Origin: Nitrospira sp.
GTDB taxonomy: Bacteria > Nitrospirota > Nitrospiria > Nitrospirales > Nitrospiraceae
Direction: 5' to 3'
NCBI GenBank assembly: GCA_020697375.1
Contig: JAJFBJ010000024.1
Coordinates: forward strand, 1-38,948
Length of the DNA: 38,948 nucleotides
This document shows, piece after piece, positions 8,562-19,036 of the stretch. How positions within the stretch are numbered: position 1 is the first letter of the stretch; the number at the start of each line of letters is the position of its first letter. A program made the position numbers and the translations under genes. The notes beneath the pieces were generated by a model. The model had not been told where the DNA came from, made no database searches, and worked only from the letters and a program-made list of their open reading frames with translations.

Positions 8562-8697
8562 GTGCGTTCTCCGTTGTGAATGACGAAAAGACTCTACCGC
8601 CTCACTGACCACCCTGAGATAGAAACATCATGGCGATGAAACAGATTGTCGATCAAGCGAAGCAGCGAGAACAAGACCGGATGTGGCTTCCACGACC

Positions 8698-9762
8698 TCA
8701 CTGAAGTTCATCACATGCGATCTGCGCGACCTGCTTGATCTCCTCTTCTGTCAGGGACGGATGAATCGGCAGCGAAATGGCCGCGCCATCTGCTTCATCG
8801 CTCGCGGGGAAATCAGACAATTCCAGATAGCGATGCAGGGGACGGAACACCGGCTTGCGGCACTGCACGCCTCGATGCATCATGCGCGAGAGGTAGGCAG
8901 TGAGTTCCTCCGGCGACTGCAGTCCTTTCGGAACGCGCACCACGAAGCGGTAGTAACAATGAGTGCGGCCGGAAGGGACGGACGGCACATTGAAGAGTTC
9001 CGCGGGCAGGTGTTCCCGATAGACCACAGCCAATGCGGCTCTCCGTTCGAGAAACGTTCCCAGCTTATTGAGTTGCGAGAGCCCCATCGCCGCTTGCAGA
9101 TCCGTCATCTTGCAATTGAAGGAGGCGGCGTTAAGCGACGGCGCCTGGTCGTATTCCCGGAGCGCGCGCACCCGTTCGAGAAGGTCCGCATCATTTGAAA
9201 GCACCATTCCTCCCTCTCCGGTACAGAGCAGTTTGGTGGCATAGAATGAGCAGACCGTCAGCTGTCCGACTGTACCGACAGCACGTCCCCGATCCGTAAC
9301 GCCCAACGTCTGGGCGCAATCTTCGATCAGGGGAATGCCGAGGGGTTCCAACGCCGCCAGATCAGCCGGCAATCCGAACATGTGCGGGACGATGATGGCG
9401 CGAGTGCGAGACGTACGGGCTTTACGAACCCTTTGAGGATCCAGATTGTAGGTATCCGGCTCGATGTCCACGATCCTGGCCTGTGCGCCGACACGCTGGA
9501 CCGCCAGCCAGGGAGCCGAACAGACATAACTGGGAATGATGACATTGTCACCATGTCCGATATTGAGAGCGCGCAAGGCCAGCTCCAAGGCGACCGTGCC
9601 CGAACTCACGGCGACAGCGCCTTGCACACCGATGTAGGCCGCCATGCCGCGCTCGAACTGCCCGACGGCAGGACCCTGAGCAATCCTCCCGGAGCGCAGC
9701 GTTTCGGTGATGGCACGGATGTCCTCTTCTTCCAGAGACGGACGGGAATGGGGAATCATCAT
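8698..9762 (-). CDS. DegT/DnrJ/EryC1/StrS-family PLP-dependent aminotransferase
   Basis: A 354-residue fold-type I PLP enzyme of the sugar aminotransferase family. The PLP-binding Lys is Lys177 in SFYATKLLCTGEGGMV. Asp148 (in PLIEDCAQTLG) should contact the pyridine nitrogen, and the N-terminal IPHSRPSLEEEDI plus LRSGRIAQGPAVGQFE are classic. These enzymes usually aminate nucleotide-bound keto-sugars for O-antigen, glycans or antibiotics. The lack of any neighbouring nucleotide-sugar gene leaves the substrate unknown. Two ATG codons in tandem (9762, 9759) could both serve as start; the difference is one residue. mtnA lies downstream on the same strand after a 136-base gap. Confidence 0.88.
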   Translation of the reverse strand: MMIPHSRPSLEEEDIRAITETLRSGRIAQGPAVGQFERGMAAYIGVQGAVAVSSGTVALELALRALNIGHGDNVIIPSYVCSAPWLAVQRVGAQARIVDIEPDTYNLDPQRVRKARTSRTRAIIVPHMFGLPADLAALEPLGIPLIEDCAQTLGVTDRGRAVGTVGQLTVCSFYATKLLCTGEGGMVLSNDADLLERVRALREYDQAPSLNAASFNCKMTDLQAAMGLSQLNKLGTFLERRAALAVVYREHLPAELFNVPSVPSGRTHCYYRFVVRVPKGLQSPEELTAYLSRMMHRGVQCRKPVFRPLHRYLELSDFPASDEADGAAISLPIHPSLTEEEIKQVAQIACDELQ

Positions 9763-10105
9763 CGCGTCACCTCAGCAAACATTAGCTTGGCGCCATCCCG
9801 GACATGTTCGGCAACCGGAGTCTCGATTACTCCGACAAAAACCGATTTCGGCTCATCATGCCCGCCGAATGTCCCTGTACTGTCCCATGCCTTTTAGTGC
9901 CGGCATCAGTTCCGCTCCTTCAGCATTTTCGTTGAACCATCAAGACGCCCGCCCGCTATGTCGAGATGTCAGTGGATGAATACAATGCAACATTGAGAAG
10001 GTATGGTGCAACAATGGTAGAGCATTGGGAAACGATATATAACCATAGCCCGGCGATCGAGCCATTGGACAATTGACAACCTGTCGCGGAAGGAAAGCAC
10101 GCCGA
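9763..10105. other. Intergenic stretch between the DegT aminotransferase gene and comEC
   Basis: 343 bases after the comEC stop and before the aminotransferase start (both minus strand). It has a small 6-bp hairpin (9816-9821 with 9829-9834, seven-base loop) and an AT-rich patch near 10035-10045. I find no convincing promoter, terminator or gene. Confidence 0.5.
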
Positions 10106-12637
10106 TCAGTTCCAATTCCAGCGACGCCACAAGCGGCGGAAGTTATCACGCTCGATCGCCCACATATTCTGACCGGAGTTCACCGGATGAAGCATCCAGT
10201 CTCTCGTGCTATGGACGGAGAGACGCTGTTGCCGCAAATCGAGATCAACCCAGACAGCCCCATCCTGATCGGTTCTCAACACCTGTGTTCCGGTTGACCG
10301 GTAGGCTGCCAGGACATCAGCCGCCGGATGGCCATAGGGATTACGCCTTCCGGCTGACACCACTGCGATATCAGGACGAATCGTATCGAGCCAGTTGTGC
10401 TCCAGTGAACTTCGGGCCCCATGGTGGGGAACCTTCAACAAGGCCACGTGGGCGAACATGCCGGATCGGGTCAGACGTGCCAAGGCCTCGCGTTCCAGGT
10501 CGCCGGTGAATAACATGCGCCGGCCCATGCAATGGAGTTCGGTCACGACCGACAAATTGTTGAGCGACTCGTTCTTTGCCGCAGCCGGAGTTCCGCGAGG
10601 CGCCCTGGGATTCAAGATGGACATGCGGCAGCCTTCTCCTGCTGAAATAAATTGTCCTTCAACCGCCACCGTTGTCTGGAGATGCCGCAGTGTGAGAGCC
10701 GCCTCGATCTTGCGCCAAAAGTCTTCCGTCCTTGTCACGCCGTTGGTCCAGAACTTTTCGACTTCAAAATGCGCCAGGATCCAGGCCAGCCCACCTACAT
10801 GGTCCAATTGCGGATGCGTGCCGATGACATGGTCGATCCTTCTAATCCCGCGGTTCCAGAGAAATGGAGCGACCACGCTCCGCCCCATATCGAAACGCTC
10901 ATAGGTCGCTCCCCCATCGATGAGCATCACTGTCCCGGATGGTAATTCAATGACCGTGCTATCTCCCTGCCCTACGTCGAGGAATGTCACACGAGCCTGT
11001 TCATCCTTACTGAATGGACGCGGGGACCACAGCCACCAGGCCATGATGCAAAGAATTCCCATCATCAACGCACTTTTCAGCAGCGGAGTAGCATGGGTAG
11101 GCGCACCCGTTACCAATGCCCAGCCGAGAAGGTAAAACAGCACTATCATGGGAAGGGTCGGAGCAGCGACAAACCATTCTCCGCCCGGCAGGCCGGCCAG
11201 GGCATGCGTCGCGGAAATCAGCCCCTGTCCCAGTGAGTCGATGAGAGCGGCGCCCGAAAGTGTACTGTCGCGCGTTACGATGACCCAGACGACCGATAGC
11301 AGACTGATGGGCAACAAAACAAAGCCGACATAGGGCACGACGAGCAGATTCACGAACAGACCCAGCCACGAAATTTGATTGAAGTACAGCGCGACCAACG
11401 GCAACGTCGCCAGAGAGACCAGCGCGGTGAGGCGAACGGACTGCCCCATCCAATAGACCGTCCGTCCGATGGCGGATAATTCCTGCTCGTCCGGTTCGAC
11501 CCTCCGCCTGTCCCGTTCAATCGCCAATGCCAGCACCAACACGGATACATACGAGAGTTCGAATGAAATGTCATACAGGGCAGGTGGATGGGCGAAGAGT
11601 GTCATGCCCGCGGCTGCAGCGAGGGCATGAAGGATATAGTGTGGCGCACCAAGCCATACCGTCCATAAAGCCACGGTGATCATGATGAATGAGCGGATCG
11701 TCGCGGTTTCCGCCCCGGCCAGCAACGTATAGGCTGCCACCGGAAAGAGGCTCAGGATGGCCGCCAGCCGCGTGGCGGTCAGCCATCGTGAGAGGCTCAG
11801 CAACCACATGGCGGGAAGCAAGAGGCATAATTTTCTGACCACGGCGAACGACAACAGCGCAATGAGGCCGAGATGCGATCCCGAAATGGAGAGAATATGC
11901 ACGGTCCCCGTCGTCATGAACCACTCGCGGACTTCCGGCGCGAGATAGCCTTGCTCTCCGATGGTCAGGCTGAGAAACAAACCACGGCTTGGTTGAGGGA
12001 TCGATTCGGCGCCGGACCTGACCCATGCGCGCCATGCCTCGATCCTTTGTGTGAACGAGTGGAAAACCCTCTCCTGATCAGGCGACAGCACCTCGATGGC
12101 GCCGGAACCTGATACCGATCCGACTGCATCCACGTCCTGGGCCTCCAGGTGTGCCGCATAGTCAAACCCTCTCGGATTCACAGTTCCCAATGGCTCATGC
12201 AGGCGGGTGCGCGTGCGAATCCGCAAGCCACGACGAAGATCGCGATCGGGATTACGCCACGTCAGACGCAACTGTAACGGTGTCTCCAGCGCCGTATCAT
12301 CGATGACGGCGACCTTTACCAGGGCCGTCAACCGCTCCGGCGCATGATGAACGGATTCGACGATCGTTCCTTCAAGTCGGACGGGAAAAGTTCCTGCCGC
12401 CGCCGGCAGCGGAACATGGGGGGAGAACCAGGCGAACAGAGTCCAATAGAGGCATCCACCGAGGAGACAGGCCAGGAGCGTCAGACTTTGCCGAAGCGAT
12501 ACCGCTCCCTGTGTTTCCAGAAAAGTCAGGACGCCGGCTGCGGCAATCAGTATGACCGCGATGGTGAACGGGAAATAAGACAGGCAAGAACCGAAGAGGA
12601 GTCCGGCTATGAAGGTGATCGTAAGGGACGGCAGCAT
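10106..12637 (-). CDS. comEC: ComEC/Rec2 DNA-uptake channel protein
   Basis: An 843-residue polytopic inner-membrane protein. Order of parts: N-terminal membrane segments, an OB-like periplasmic domain (residues about 95-190), the Competence domain with many helices (TTGTVHILSISGSHLGLIALL near 245, then about 280-530), and a C-terminal metallo-beta-lactamase-like domain. That domain starts with VTFLDVGQGDSTVIE and carries the metal motif THPQLDHVGG. ComEC carries single-stranded DNA across the inner membrane in natural transformation, and the lactamase-like domain is thought to degrade the other strand. All three domains are present, so this looks full length. It is the last gene of the 13-gene minus-strand run, 23 bases after glmM. 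comEA is in another operon of this window. Confidence 0.93.
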   Translation of the reverse strand: MLPSLTITFIAGLLFGSCLSYFPFTIAVILIAAAGVLTFLETQGAVSLRQSLTLLACLLGGCLYWTLFAWFSPHVPLPAAAGTFPVRLEGTIVESVHHAPERLTALVKVAVIDDTALETPLQLRLTWRNPDRDLRRGLRIRTRTRLHEPLGTVNPRGFDYAAHLEAQDVDAVGSVSGSGAIEVLSPDQERVFHSFTQRIEAWRAWVRSGAESIPQPSRGLFLSLTIGEQGYLAPEVREWFMTTGTVHILSISGSHLGLIALLSFAVVRKLCLLLPAMWLLSLSRWLTATRLAAILSLFPVAAYTLLAGAETATIRSFIMITVALWTVWLGAPHYILHALAAAAGMTLFAHPPALYDISFELSYVSVLVLALAIERDRRRVEPDEQELSAIGRTVYWMGQSVRLTALVSLATLPLVALYFNQISWLGLFVNLLVVPYVGFVLLPISLLSVVWVIVTRDSTLSGAALIDSLGQGLISATHALAGLPGGEWFVAAPTLPMIVLFYLLGWALVTGAPTHATPLLKSALMMGILCIMAWWLWSPRPFSKDEQARVTFLDVGQGDSTVIELPSGTVMLIDGGATYERFDMGRSVVAPFLWNRGIRRIDHVIGTHPQLDHVGGLAWILAHFEVEKFWTNGVTRTEDFWRKIEAALTLRHLQTTVAVEGQFISAGEGCRMSILNPRAPRGTPAAAKNESLNNLSVVTELHCMGRRMLFTGDLEREALARLTRSGMFAHVALLKVPHHGARSSLEHNWLDTIRPDIAVVSAGRRNPYGHPAADVLAAYRSTGTQVLRTDQDGAVWVDLDLRQQRLSVHSTRDWMLHPVNSGQNMWAIERDNFRRLWRRWNWN

Positions 12638-12660
12638 CCTCGTCTGCGTGAAAGCCGGCG

Positions 12661-14010
12661 CTATCCGATACGGGCGCGAACGACATCGGCAAGGTGATCA
12701 GCCACCTCCCGGATGGTGGAATCTCGTTCGCCTTCGACCATAATCCGCAACAGCGCTTCGGTGCCAGAATAGCGCACTAGCACGCGGCCGCTTCCGTTGA
12801 GCGTGGCTTCTGCGGTCATGATGGCCTGCTGAATATCGGGAATTTGATTGAGATCGGGTTTATGTTTCACCCGTATGTTCAGAAGGATCTGAGGGACGGC
12901 GGTCATCGCTTTTGCAAGTTCAGAGAGAGGTTTGCCGCTACGCTTCATCAGCGAGAGGATTTGCAACGCGGAGATCAAACCGTCGCCCGTCGTATTGTGA
13001 TCGAGAAAGATAAAGTGCCCTGACTGTTCTCCGCCGAAATTATATCCGTCGGCCAGCATTCGTTCCATTAGGTATCGGTCCCCCACGGGGGTTCGCATCA
13101 ATTGAATTCCGGCCTTGTTCATGGCGAGTTCCAAGCCGAAATTACTCATGACGGTGCCGACGACCGTCTTCTTTGCCAACTGGCGCTGAGCCTGCAGATC
13201 CAGGCTCAGCGCCGCCATGACATGGTCGCCATCGACGATCTTTCCCTGTTCGCAAACGAAAATGGCGCGATCGGCATCGCCGTCCAAAGCCACACCGAGA
13301 TCTGCCTCGCTTCGCCGGACCGTCTCCTGCAATTGTTCCGGATGCACCGCCCCGCAGCCGTCGTTGATGTTCATGCCGTCCGGCTTGCCGCCGATGATTT
13401 CAATCGTGGCTCCGAGCTCACGGAGCACGGAAGGGGCGACTTTGTAGGCCGCACCATTGGCACAGTCCACCACCAGCTTGATGCCCTGAAAATCGAGATC
13501 TTTGGGAAGCGACCGTTTGACGAATTCTATGTAACGTCCTTCTGCATCGTCGATGCGATACGCCTTTCCGATCGCGTCGGCCGTCGGGCGAAGGTGTTTG
13601 ATTTCGTCGGAGATGATCAGCTGCTCGATGCGCGCCTCGACCTCATCAGGCAGCTTGAATCCCTGGCTGGAAAAAAATTTGATGCCGTTATCCTGATAGG
13701 GATTGTGCGACGCAGAAATCACCACCCCAGCATCTGCCCTCAGACTGCGTGTAAGAAATGCAATAGCCGGGGTCGGCATGGGACCGACGAGCAGGACATC
13801 GACGCCCATGGAGCAGATGCCCGAGATCAATGCCGATTCCAGCATGTATCCCGATAGGCGCGTGTCCTTTCCGATGACCACCTGATGGCGGCCGGCACGC
13901 CGCATAAAAATATGGGCGGCGGCGCGTCCGAGTTGCATCGCTGTTTCGCTGGTCATTGGTTCGAGGTTTGCCACGCCCCGAACGCCGTCCGTACCGAACA
14001 ATTTACGCAT
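12661..14010 (-). CDS. glmM: Phosphoglucosamine mutase
   Basis: A 449-residue alpha-D-phosphohexomutase that converts glucosamine-6-phosphate to glucosamine-1-phosphate for UDP-GlcNAc, hence peptidoglycan and lipopolysaccharide. It opens with [13 protein letters not shown]. The phospho-serine is Ser101 in [16 protein letters not shown], the metal loop is DGDADR near residue 243, the sugar loop GEQSGH follows, and the phosphate-binding [15 protein letters not shown] lies near the C-terminus. Length is standard. It follows folP by ten bases, an order (folP-glmM, often after ftsH) common in bacteria. Confidence 0.97.
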   Translation of the reverse strand: MRKLFGTDGVRGVANLEPMTSETAMQLGRAAAHIFMRRAGRHQVVIGKDTRLSGYMLESALISGICSMGVDVLLVGPMPTPAIAFLTRSLRADAGVVISASHNPYQDNGIKFFSSQGFKLPDEVEARIEQLIISDEIKHLRPTADAIGKAYRIDDAEGRYIEFVKRSLPKDLDFQGIKLVVDCANGAAYKVAPSVLRELGATIEIIGGKPDGMNINDGCGAVHPEQLQETVRRSEADLGVALDGDADRAIFVCEQGKIVDGDHVMAALSLDLQAQRQLAKKTVVGTVMSNFGLELAMNKAGIQLMRTPVGDRYLMERMLADGYNFGGEQSGHFIFLDHNTTGDGLISALQILSLMKRSGKPLSELAKAMTAVPQILLNIRVKHKPDLNQIPDIQQAIMTAEATLNGSGRVLVRYSGTEALLRIMVEGERDSTIREVADHLADVVRARIG

Positions 14011-14020
14011 GTGATCCCCG

Positions 14021-14899
14021 TTAACTAGAACGCGCGTGACGCACGATGGCTGACACCACGGAAGCTGTCTCCCGCATGGCCCGGACCTCGTGCACCCGAA
14101 TGATTTGAGCCCCTTTCAGCACGGCGACCGCGACGGCGCCGGCAGTGCCGTAGACCCGTTCGTGAACCGGCTGCTGTACCAGATGACCGATGAATTGTTT
14201 TCGGGATACTCCGGCCAACACCGGAAAGCCAAGGTGGGTCAGCATGTGAAATTCAGCGAGCAGTTGCAGATTATGTTCCCGGAGCTTACCAAAACCGAAG
14301 CCAGGGTCAAGAATGATCTGACTTCCACGGATGCCGTGGTCGATGGCTACCTGGACCTGTTCGCGGAAAAACGCGGTGATGTCCGCGACCACATTCTCGT
14401 AATGAGGCCTGTGCTGCATGGTCTGCGGCGTTCCCTGCATGTGCATCAATACCACTGCGGCTCCGCTTTCTGCGATCAGTGACGGCATCGAGGAATCGCC
14501 GCGCATGGCGGTGATGTCGTTGATAATGGTCGCGCCGGCCTGAATGGCACGGCGAGCTACGGCAGCCTTCGTCGTATCGACTGAAATCGGAATCGCAACC
14601 GCTTCGTGAACCGCTTCCAACACAGGAATGAGACGCCGTATCTCTTCGGCCTCTTCAATGGGTCGAGCGCCAGGCCTGGACGATTCTGCCCCGATATCAA
14701 TGATATCAGCGCCTTCGGCAGCCATCTGTCGGGCATGGCTCAATGCCTGATCGACGGTGCGATAGGCTCCACCGTCTGAAAAGGAATCAGGGGTGACGTT
14801 CAAAATTCCCATCACCAGTGGACCAGATTCAAAACGAAAGGTATACGGCCCCGCAGTCAAGTAAGGAGGTCGAAAGGGAATCGCGGTGGTCACGGTCAA
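14021..14899 (-). CDS. folP: Dihydropteroate synthase
   Basis: A 292-residue TIM-barrel enzyme that joins p-aminobenzoate to dihydropterin pyrophosphate in folate synthesis. Both family signatures are present: [15 protein letters not shown] near residue 30 and [14 protein letters not shown] near 60. Later come the pterin-site stretch [10 protein letters not shown] and the [11 protein letters not shown] segment. The frame starts with TTG at 14899, with GAGGGA six bases upstream; a GTG two codons later is an alternative. A 184-base gap separates it from ftsH; I see no clear promoter or terminator in that gap. Confidence 0.95.
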   Translation of the reverse strand: MTVTTAIPFRPPYLTAGPYTFRFESGPLVMGILNVTPDSFSDGGAYRTVDQALSHARQMAAEGADIIDIGAESSRPGARPIEEAEEIRRLIPVLEAVHEAVAIPISVDTTKAAVARRAIQAGATIINDITAMRGDSSMPSLIAESGAAVVLMHMQGTPQTMQHRPHYENVVADITAFFREQVQVAIDHGIRGSQIILDPGFGFGKLREHNLQLLAEFHMLTHLGFPVLAGVSRKQFIGHLVQQPVHERVYGTAGAVAVAVLKGAQIIRVHEVRAMRETASVVSAIVRHARSS

Positions 14900-15083
14900 G
14901 GGTAATCCCTCGGCGGAGAAATATTGAGGAAGACACTACGAAACGAGTTGAACGATTAGGGTGGGTAAATAGATCGGTGACGGGCCTGAATAAGATCTTC
15001 TTACAATTTTACCGCATGGAGTCCGCACGAACATTCCCTCGCAGGGACCTCAAGTATGACCATGCGTTACAAAGAATCGTGCC

Positions 15084-16898
15084 TCAGGCGGGAACCGTTT
15101 GCGATGAAGATCCCTGAATTAAGATTTGATCGATCTCAAGTGCATCGAGCACTTCCTTTTCCAACAACGCTTCTGCCAGAGCCTTGAGGGTGGTCATATT
15201 GTCCGTCAGGATACGCTTGGCTCGTTCATAATTTTCAGTGACCAAACGTCTGATTTCATGATCGATTTCCAGCGCAACCTGCTCACTGAAATCACGTTTG
15301 GTCGCGATCTCTCGGCCAAGAAAAATTTCCTCTTCTTTCCTGCCGAACGTCAGAGGGCCTAACTTTTCACTCATGCCCCACTCGCACACCATCTTCCTCG
15401 CAAGGTCGGTAGCCCGATCCAGATCGTTTCCTGCTCCAGTCGTGACGTTGTGAAGAACAAGCTCTTCAGCCACTCTTCCGCCCATGAGAATCGCAAGGTT
15501 ATTGTAAAGAAAATCCTTCGAATAATTGTGACGATCATCCGTCGGGAGTTGCATGGTCACACCAAGCGCTCGGCCACGGGGAATAATCGTCACTTTATGG
15601 ACGGGGTCGGTTCCGGGCAACAGCTTCGCCATAAGAGCATGACCGGCTTCATGATAGGCCGTCGTGCGCTTTTCCTCATCGCTCAGAACCATACTTTTGC
15701 GCTCCGCTCCCATCAAGACTTTGTCCTTGGCCATTTCAAAGTCGATCAGCTCTACCTCTTTTTTGTTCTGGCGGGCAGCCCAGAGCGCGGCTTCATTCAC
15801 TAAATTCTCAAGATCGGCGCCGGAGAAACCCGGGGTACCACGGGCAATCTTTTCAAGTTCGACATCCGTAGAGAGCGGAACTTTCTTAGTGTGAACTTTC
15901 AGAATTTCCGAACGGCCACGCAGATCCGGACGATTGACCACCACTTGCCGATCGAAACGCCCGGGTCGCAACAGCGCGGGGTCCAGGACGTCAGGCCTGT
16001 TCGTAGCGGCAATCAAAATGACGCCTTCGGTCGTATCGAACCCATCCATCTCGACGAGCAATTGGTTCAGCGTCTGCTCCCGCTCATCATGTCCGCCACC
16101 TAAACCGGCGCCACGGAGGCGACCCACGGCATCGATTTCGTCGATGAAGATGATACAGGGGGCGTGCTTTTTGCCCTGCTCGAACAGGTCTCGCACTCTC
16201 GAGGCACCTACGCCGACAAACATTTCGACAAAGTCAGAACCGCTGATGCTGAAAAATGGAACCCCCGCTTCCCCCGCGATGGCTTTGGCGAGAAGAGTCT
16301 TCCCCGTGCCGGGAGGGCCGACGATGAGCACGCCTTTGGGAATACGCCCGCCGAGTTTTTGAAATTTTCTCGGGTCTTTCAGAAACTCAATGATTTCCAG
16401 GACTTCTTCCTTGGCTTCTTCGATGCCTGCAACATCGTTGAAGGTGACCTTCTTGCGCTCTTCGGTCAGCATCCTGGCGCGACTCTTTCCAAACGACAGC
16501 GCTTTGTTGCCACCGATTTGCATCTGTCGCATAAGAAAGAACCAGAGGCCGAGGAAAAGTATGAAGGGTCCCCAGGTCACCAGGAAGGTGATGTACCACG
16601 GACTCTCGTCAGGTGGCCTGGCTTCAATCTGGACATCCTTCTCACGCAACAGTTTAACCAGCTCAGGATATTCGGCCGTATAGGTCCGGATCCGGCTTTG
16701 ATCTTTCAAAATGGCGCTGATGTGATTGGCCTTGATCGTCACCTTCATGACCTCGCCCTTGTCCAGCTTGGCCATGAAATCGCTGAATATGACTTCATCT
16801 TCAGGCGCGTGGGTCGGCACACTAAACAGATTGAACAACAAAATCATGAACAGGCCGACCACGACCCAGAACAAAAGATTCTTTACCCGTGAATTCAT
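15084..16898 (-). CDS. ftsH: ATP-dependent zinc metalloprotease FtsH
   Basis: A 604-residue membrane-anchored AAA+ protease. Two membrane segments (about residues 7-25 and 104-123) flank a small periplasmic domain. The AAA module has Walker A GPPGTGKT (194-201), pore motif FVGVGA (227-232), Walker [10 protein letters not shown] (248-256) and the second region of homology ending in RPGRFDR. The zinc motif is HEAGH (416-420), with a later acidic ligand in [16 protein letters not shown]. All functional motifs are intact. It degrades unassembled or misfolded membrane proteins. The ATG at 16898 has GGAGAGG at good spacing. It follows hpt by 88 bases, matching the common tilS-hpt-ftsH order. Confidence 0.98.
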   Translation of the reverse strand: MNSRVKNLLFWVVVGLFMILLFNLFSVPTHAPEDEVIFSDFMAKLDKGEVMKVTIKANHISAILKDQSRIRTYTAEYPELVKLLREKDVQIEARPPDESPWYITFLVTWGPFILFLGLWFFLMRQMQIGGNKALSFGKSRARMLTEERKKVTFNDVAGIEEAKEEVLEIIEFLKDPRKFQKLGGRIPKGVLIVGPPGTGKTLLAKAIAGEAGVPFFSISGSDFVEMFVGVGASRVRDLFEQGKKHAPCIIFIDEIDAVGRLRGAGLGGGHDEREQTLNQLLVEMDGFDTTEGVILIAATNRPDVLDPALLRPGRFDRQVVVNRPDLRGRSEILKVHTKKVPLSTDVELEKIARGTPGFSGADLENLVNEAALWAARQNKKEVELIDFEMAKDKVLMGAERKSMVLSDEEKRTTAYHEAGHALMAKLLPGTDPVHKVTIIPRGRALGVTMQLPTDDRHNYSKDFLYNNLAILMGGRVAEELVLHNVTTGAGNDLDRATDLARKMVCEWGMSEKLGPLTFGRKEEEIFLGREIATKRDFSEQVALEIDHEIRRLVTENYERAKRILTDNMTTLKALAEALLEKEVLDALEIDQILIQGSSSQTVPA

Positions 16899-16986
16899 CC
16901 ACCTCTCCTTTGAGGACTTTAGGCAGACCGCGCAATGCGATAACTCTGCAGGATGTTACCATAACTTTTGCAGGGGTAACAACCTC

Positions 16987-17538
16987 TCAAGCAGACTCTT
17001 GCTCCAGTTCATCCGCTTGATCGAGGGCAGCTAAGTATGGAAGGTTCCGGTACTTCTGCCGGTAATCGAGTCCGTAGCCGACCACGAATTTATTCGGAAT
17101 CTTAAATCCCACATATTCCAGGTGCACGTCGACAGTCCGACGCTCTGGCTTGCTCAAGAGCGTGCACACATTCAATGAGCGTGGTTTTCGCTTGGAAAGA
17201 GTCTTAAGGAGATAGCTAATGGTCAATCCCGAATCCACGATATCCTCTACCAACAAGACATCCTTGCCGGCCACGGGCTCCGTCAGATCCGACACCAGTT
17301 TGACCTTGCCGGTACTTTTTTTACCGGAGCCATAGCTGGTCACCACGATAAATTCCACCCGCATTGGAATCCGGATCGCCCGCGCCAGGTCGGCATAGAA
17401 CGCATAGGCTCCTTTGAGCACTCCGACGAGTACCAGGTCTTTTCCTGCATAGTCGGAAGCAATTTGCCTGCCGAGTTCACGGATTCGAGTCCGCATCTGT
17501 TCTTGCGTCACGATGGGACGACCAAAAATGCGTTCCAT
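16987..17538 (-). CDS. hpt: Hypoxanthine phosphoribosyltransferase
   Basis: From the ATG at 17538 this is a 183-residue purine salvage enzyme that makes IMP or GMP from hypoxanthine or guanine and PRPP. The PRPP-binding motif is DVLLVEDIVDSGLT, and the flexible-loop segment VTSYGSGKKSTGKVK precedes it. The C-terminal KIPNKFVVGYGLDYRQKYRNLPYL is typical of bacterial Hpt. The open frame runs upstream to 17643, but that would extend further into tilS; Met at 17538 fits the family start and has AAAGGAG about ten bases upstream. Even so, the first 62 bases overlap the 3' end of tilS. Confidence 0.95.
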   Translation of the reverse strand: MERIFGRPIVTQEQMRTRIRELGRQIASDYAGKDLVLVGVLKGAYAFYADLARAIRIPMRVEFIVVTSYGSGKKSTGKVKLVSDLTEPVAGKDVLLVEDIVDSGLTISYLLKTLSKRKPRSLNVCTLLSKPERRTVDVHLEYVGFKIPNKFVVGYGLDYRQKYRNLPYLAALDQADELEQESA

Positions 17539-19033
17539 TACCAGAACACTCCTTTCCCTGCAAAGGGTACGTGACACGGGCGGCGATAAACCGGGTTGTC
17601 GAGGGAGTGGCCGCGAATCGAGCATCCGCTCGCTGTCCGACAATCCAGGCGATGCTATCGCGGGAGAGCATCAACGGTATCTGTTCTCGGACGGAGCGGC
17701 CTAGTTTCGCATCTGTGAAGTAATCTTGCAATTTCTTTCGCCGCCCCGCCATGCCGGCGGGACAAAACCAATCGCCTGCTTGCCACGTTCGGATCTTCAA
17801 GGGAAGCGACAGTTCTCCCGCATCGAAGAGGGCGACGGTGGAAGACGGATCTTGCAGAATCGCCAGCCCCATTTCAGTCGTCACAGATTGGATATGAATG
17901 ACCTCTCCCGTCGGATACCACGAACCAGTCCATGGGAGGCAGGAGACTGTCAAATTCTCCGCGCGTCGATTCGATGCGTCGAATTCCGATCCACCGGCCG
18001 GACTTATGACCGGACGGAGCGAAGGCGCAGTGGTCAACCGCAGTTGATTTGGTTCGCTGGCGATTTTTACCGGTCCGATGTTCCAGACTCCTCCTGATCG
18101 CGGAGAAGCCAGAGACCTCAATAACGACATGAGCTGATCGCTTCGCGGCACCCTGAGTAACGGAGTCAATTCCTGTATGGCTCGCCGAAGCATCCGGCGT
18201 TGCAACGCAGCCGGTTGCTCGAGCAGCGCTGCACGGTCCAAAACCATGATCGCCTCGTCGCGAAATCGAACGATCCGCATGAGACGCCGTGCCGCCAAGG
18301 AGCTTAGAAGCCGGTCGTCTTCCCGAAGAATGTCGGCTTGCCGAGCCAACATCCGGACCGCAGCGGGAGCCAGGTCTTCGATAACGGGAAGCAGTTCATG
18401 GCGGACGCGATTACGAAGGTAGACGGGCTTGGCATTGCTTGAGTCCGTTCGATACGACAACCCCGCTGCCCCCAGGTAGGACAGGATCTCCTGGCGCGCG
18501 ATACTCAGCAAAGGCCGGATGAAAAGACGCTTCCGGATATGCGGCATGCCGCCCAATCCGCGCAAGCCGGCCCCTCGTAGCATCCGCAACAGCACGGTTT
18601 CTGCCTGATCGTCCGCATTATGTCCAAGGGCTACCCGTTCCGCGCCAAGTTCACCGGCAAGCTCACGAAACAGTCGATAGCGGGATTCCCTGGCACGCGC
18701 CTGGAGGGAACTGGATGCTCCGGCCTCACGTCGGTCGGCGGTGAGCAGCTTGATCAGACAGGGAACCTCAAGCCGGCGACAGAGCGCCGTGACAAACGAG
18801 GCATCGTCGTCAGACTCGACGCCCCTGAGGCCATAGTTGCAATGCACCACCGTGAGCGAAAGGGCCCACCGGGGAGCAAGATCATGCAGAATTGAAAGTA
18901 GCGCGACGGAATCCGGTCCGCCGGACACAGCCACAAGGACTTTCTGTCCCGGTTCCAGCAACCCTTGCACACGAATGGCTTGAGCCACCTGCTTATGAAG
19001 CGGGTGATGGGAATCTCTCGAAAAGACCGTCAT
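17477..19033 (-). CDS. tilS: tRNA(Ile)-lysidine synthetase
   Basis: A 518-residue N-type ATP pyrophosphatase that puts lysidine at position 34 of tRNA-Ile(CAU), changing its reading from AUG to AUA. The P-loop motif SGGPDS sits at residues 37-42. LGHNADDQAETVLLRMLRGAGLRGLGGM and LIRPLLSI-like segments follow, as usual. A C-terminal domain (about 390-490) contains the characteristic IRTWQAGDWFCPAGMAGRRKKLQDYFTD stretch (shown here in part). The final ~20 residues extend past the usual end and overlap hpt. It lies three bases after ribF in a tightly packed run. Confidence 0.95.
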   Translation of the reverse strand: MTVFSRDSHHPLHKQVAQAIRVQGLLEPGQKVLVAVSGGPDSVALLSILHDLAPRWALSLTVVHCNYGLRGVESDDDASFVTALCRRLEVPCLIKLLTADRREAGASSSLQARARESRYRLFRELAGELGAERVALGHNADDQAETVLLRMLRGAGLRGLGGMPHIRKRLFIRPLLSIARQEILSYLGAAGLSYRTDSSNAKPVYLRNRVRHELLPVIEDLAPAAVRMLARQADILREDDRLLSSLAARRLMRIVRFRDEAIMVLDRAALLEQPAALQRRMLRRAIQELTPLLRVPRSDQLMSLLRSLASPRSGGVWNIGPVKIASEPNQLRLTTAPSLRPVISPAGGSEFDASNRRAENLTVSCLPWTGSWYPTGEVIHIQSVTTEMGLAILQDPSSTVALFDAGELSLPLKIRTWQAGDWFCPAGMAGRRKKLQDYFTDAKLGRSVREQIPLMLSRDSIAWIVGQRADARFAATPSTTRFIAARVTYPLQGKECSGNGTHFWSSHRDARTDADSNP

Positions 19034-19036
19034 GAT

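Noticed and set aside
9816..9834. Six-base-pair hairpin between comEC and the aminotransferase gene
   Set aside because: Too short, no T-run on either strand; not called as a terminator.
13102..13857. 251-codon frame opposite glmM
   Set aside because: Mirror frame of a well-supported gene in GC-rich DNA. The protein has no family features.
16164..16892. 242-codon frame opposite ftsH
   Set aside because: Shadow frame of ftsH; no signature or ribosome site.
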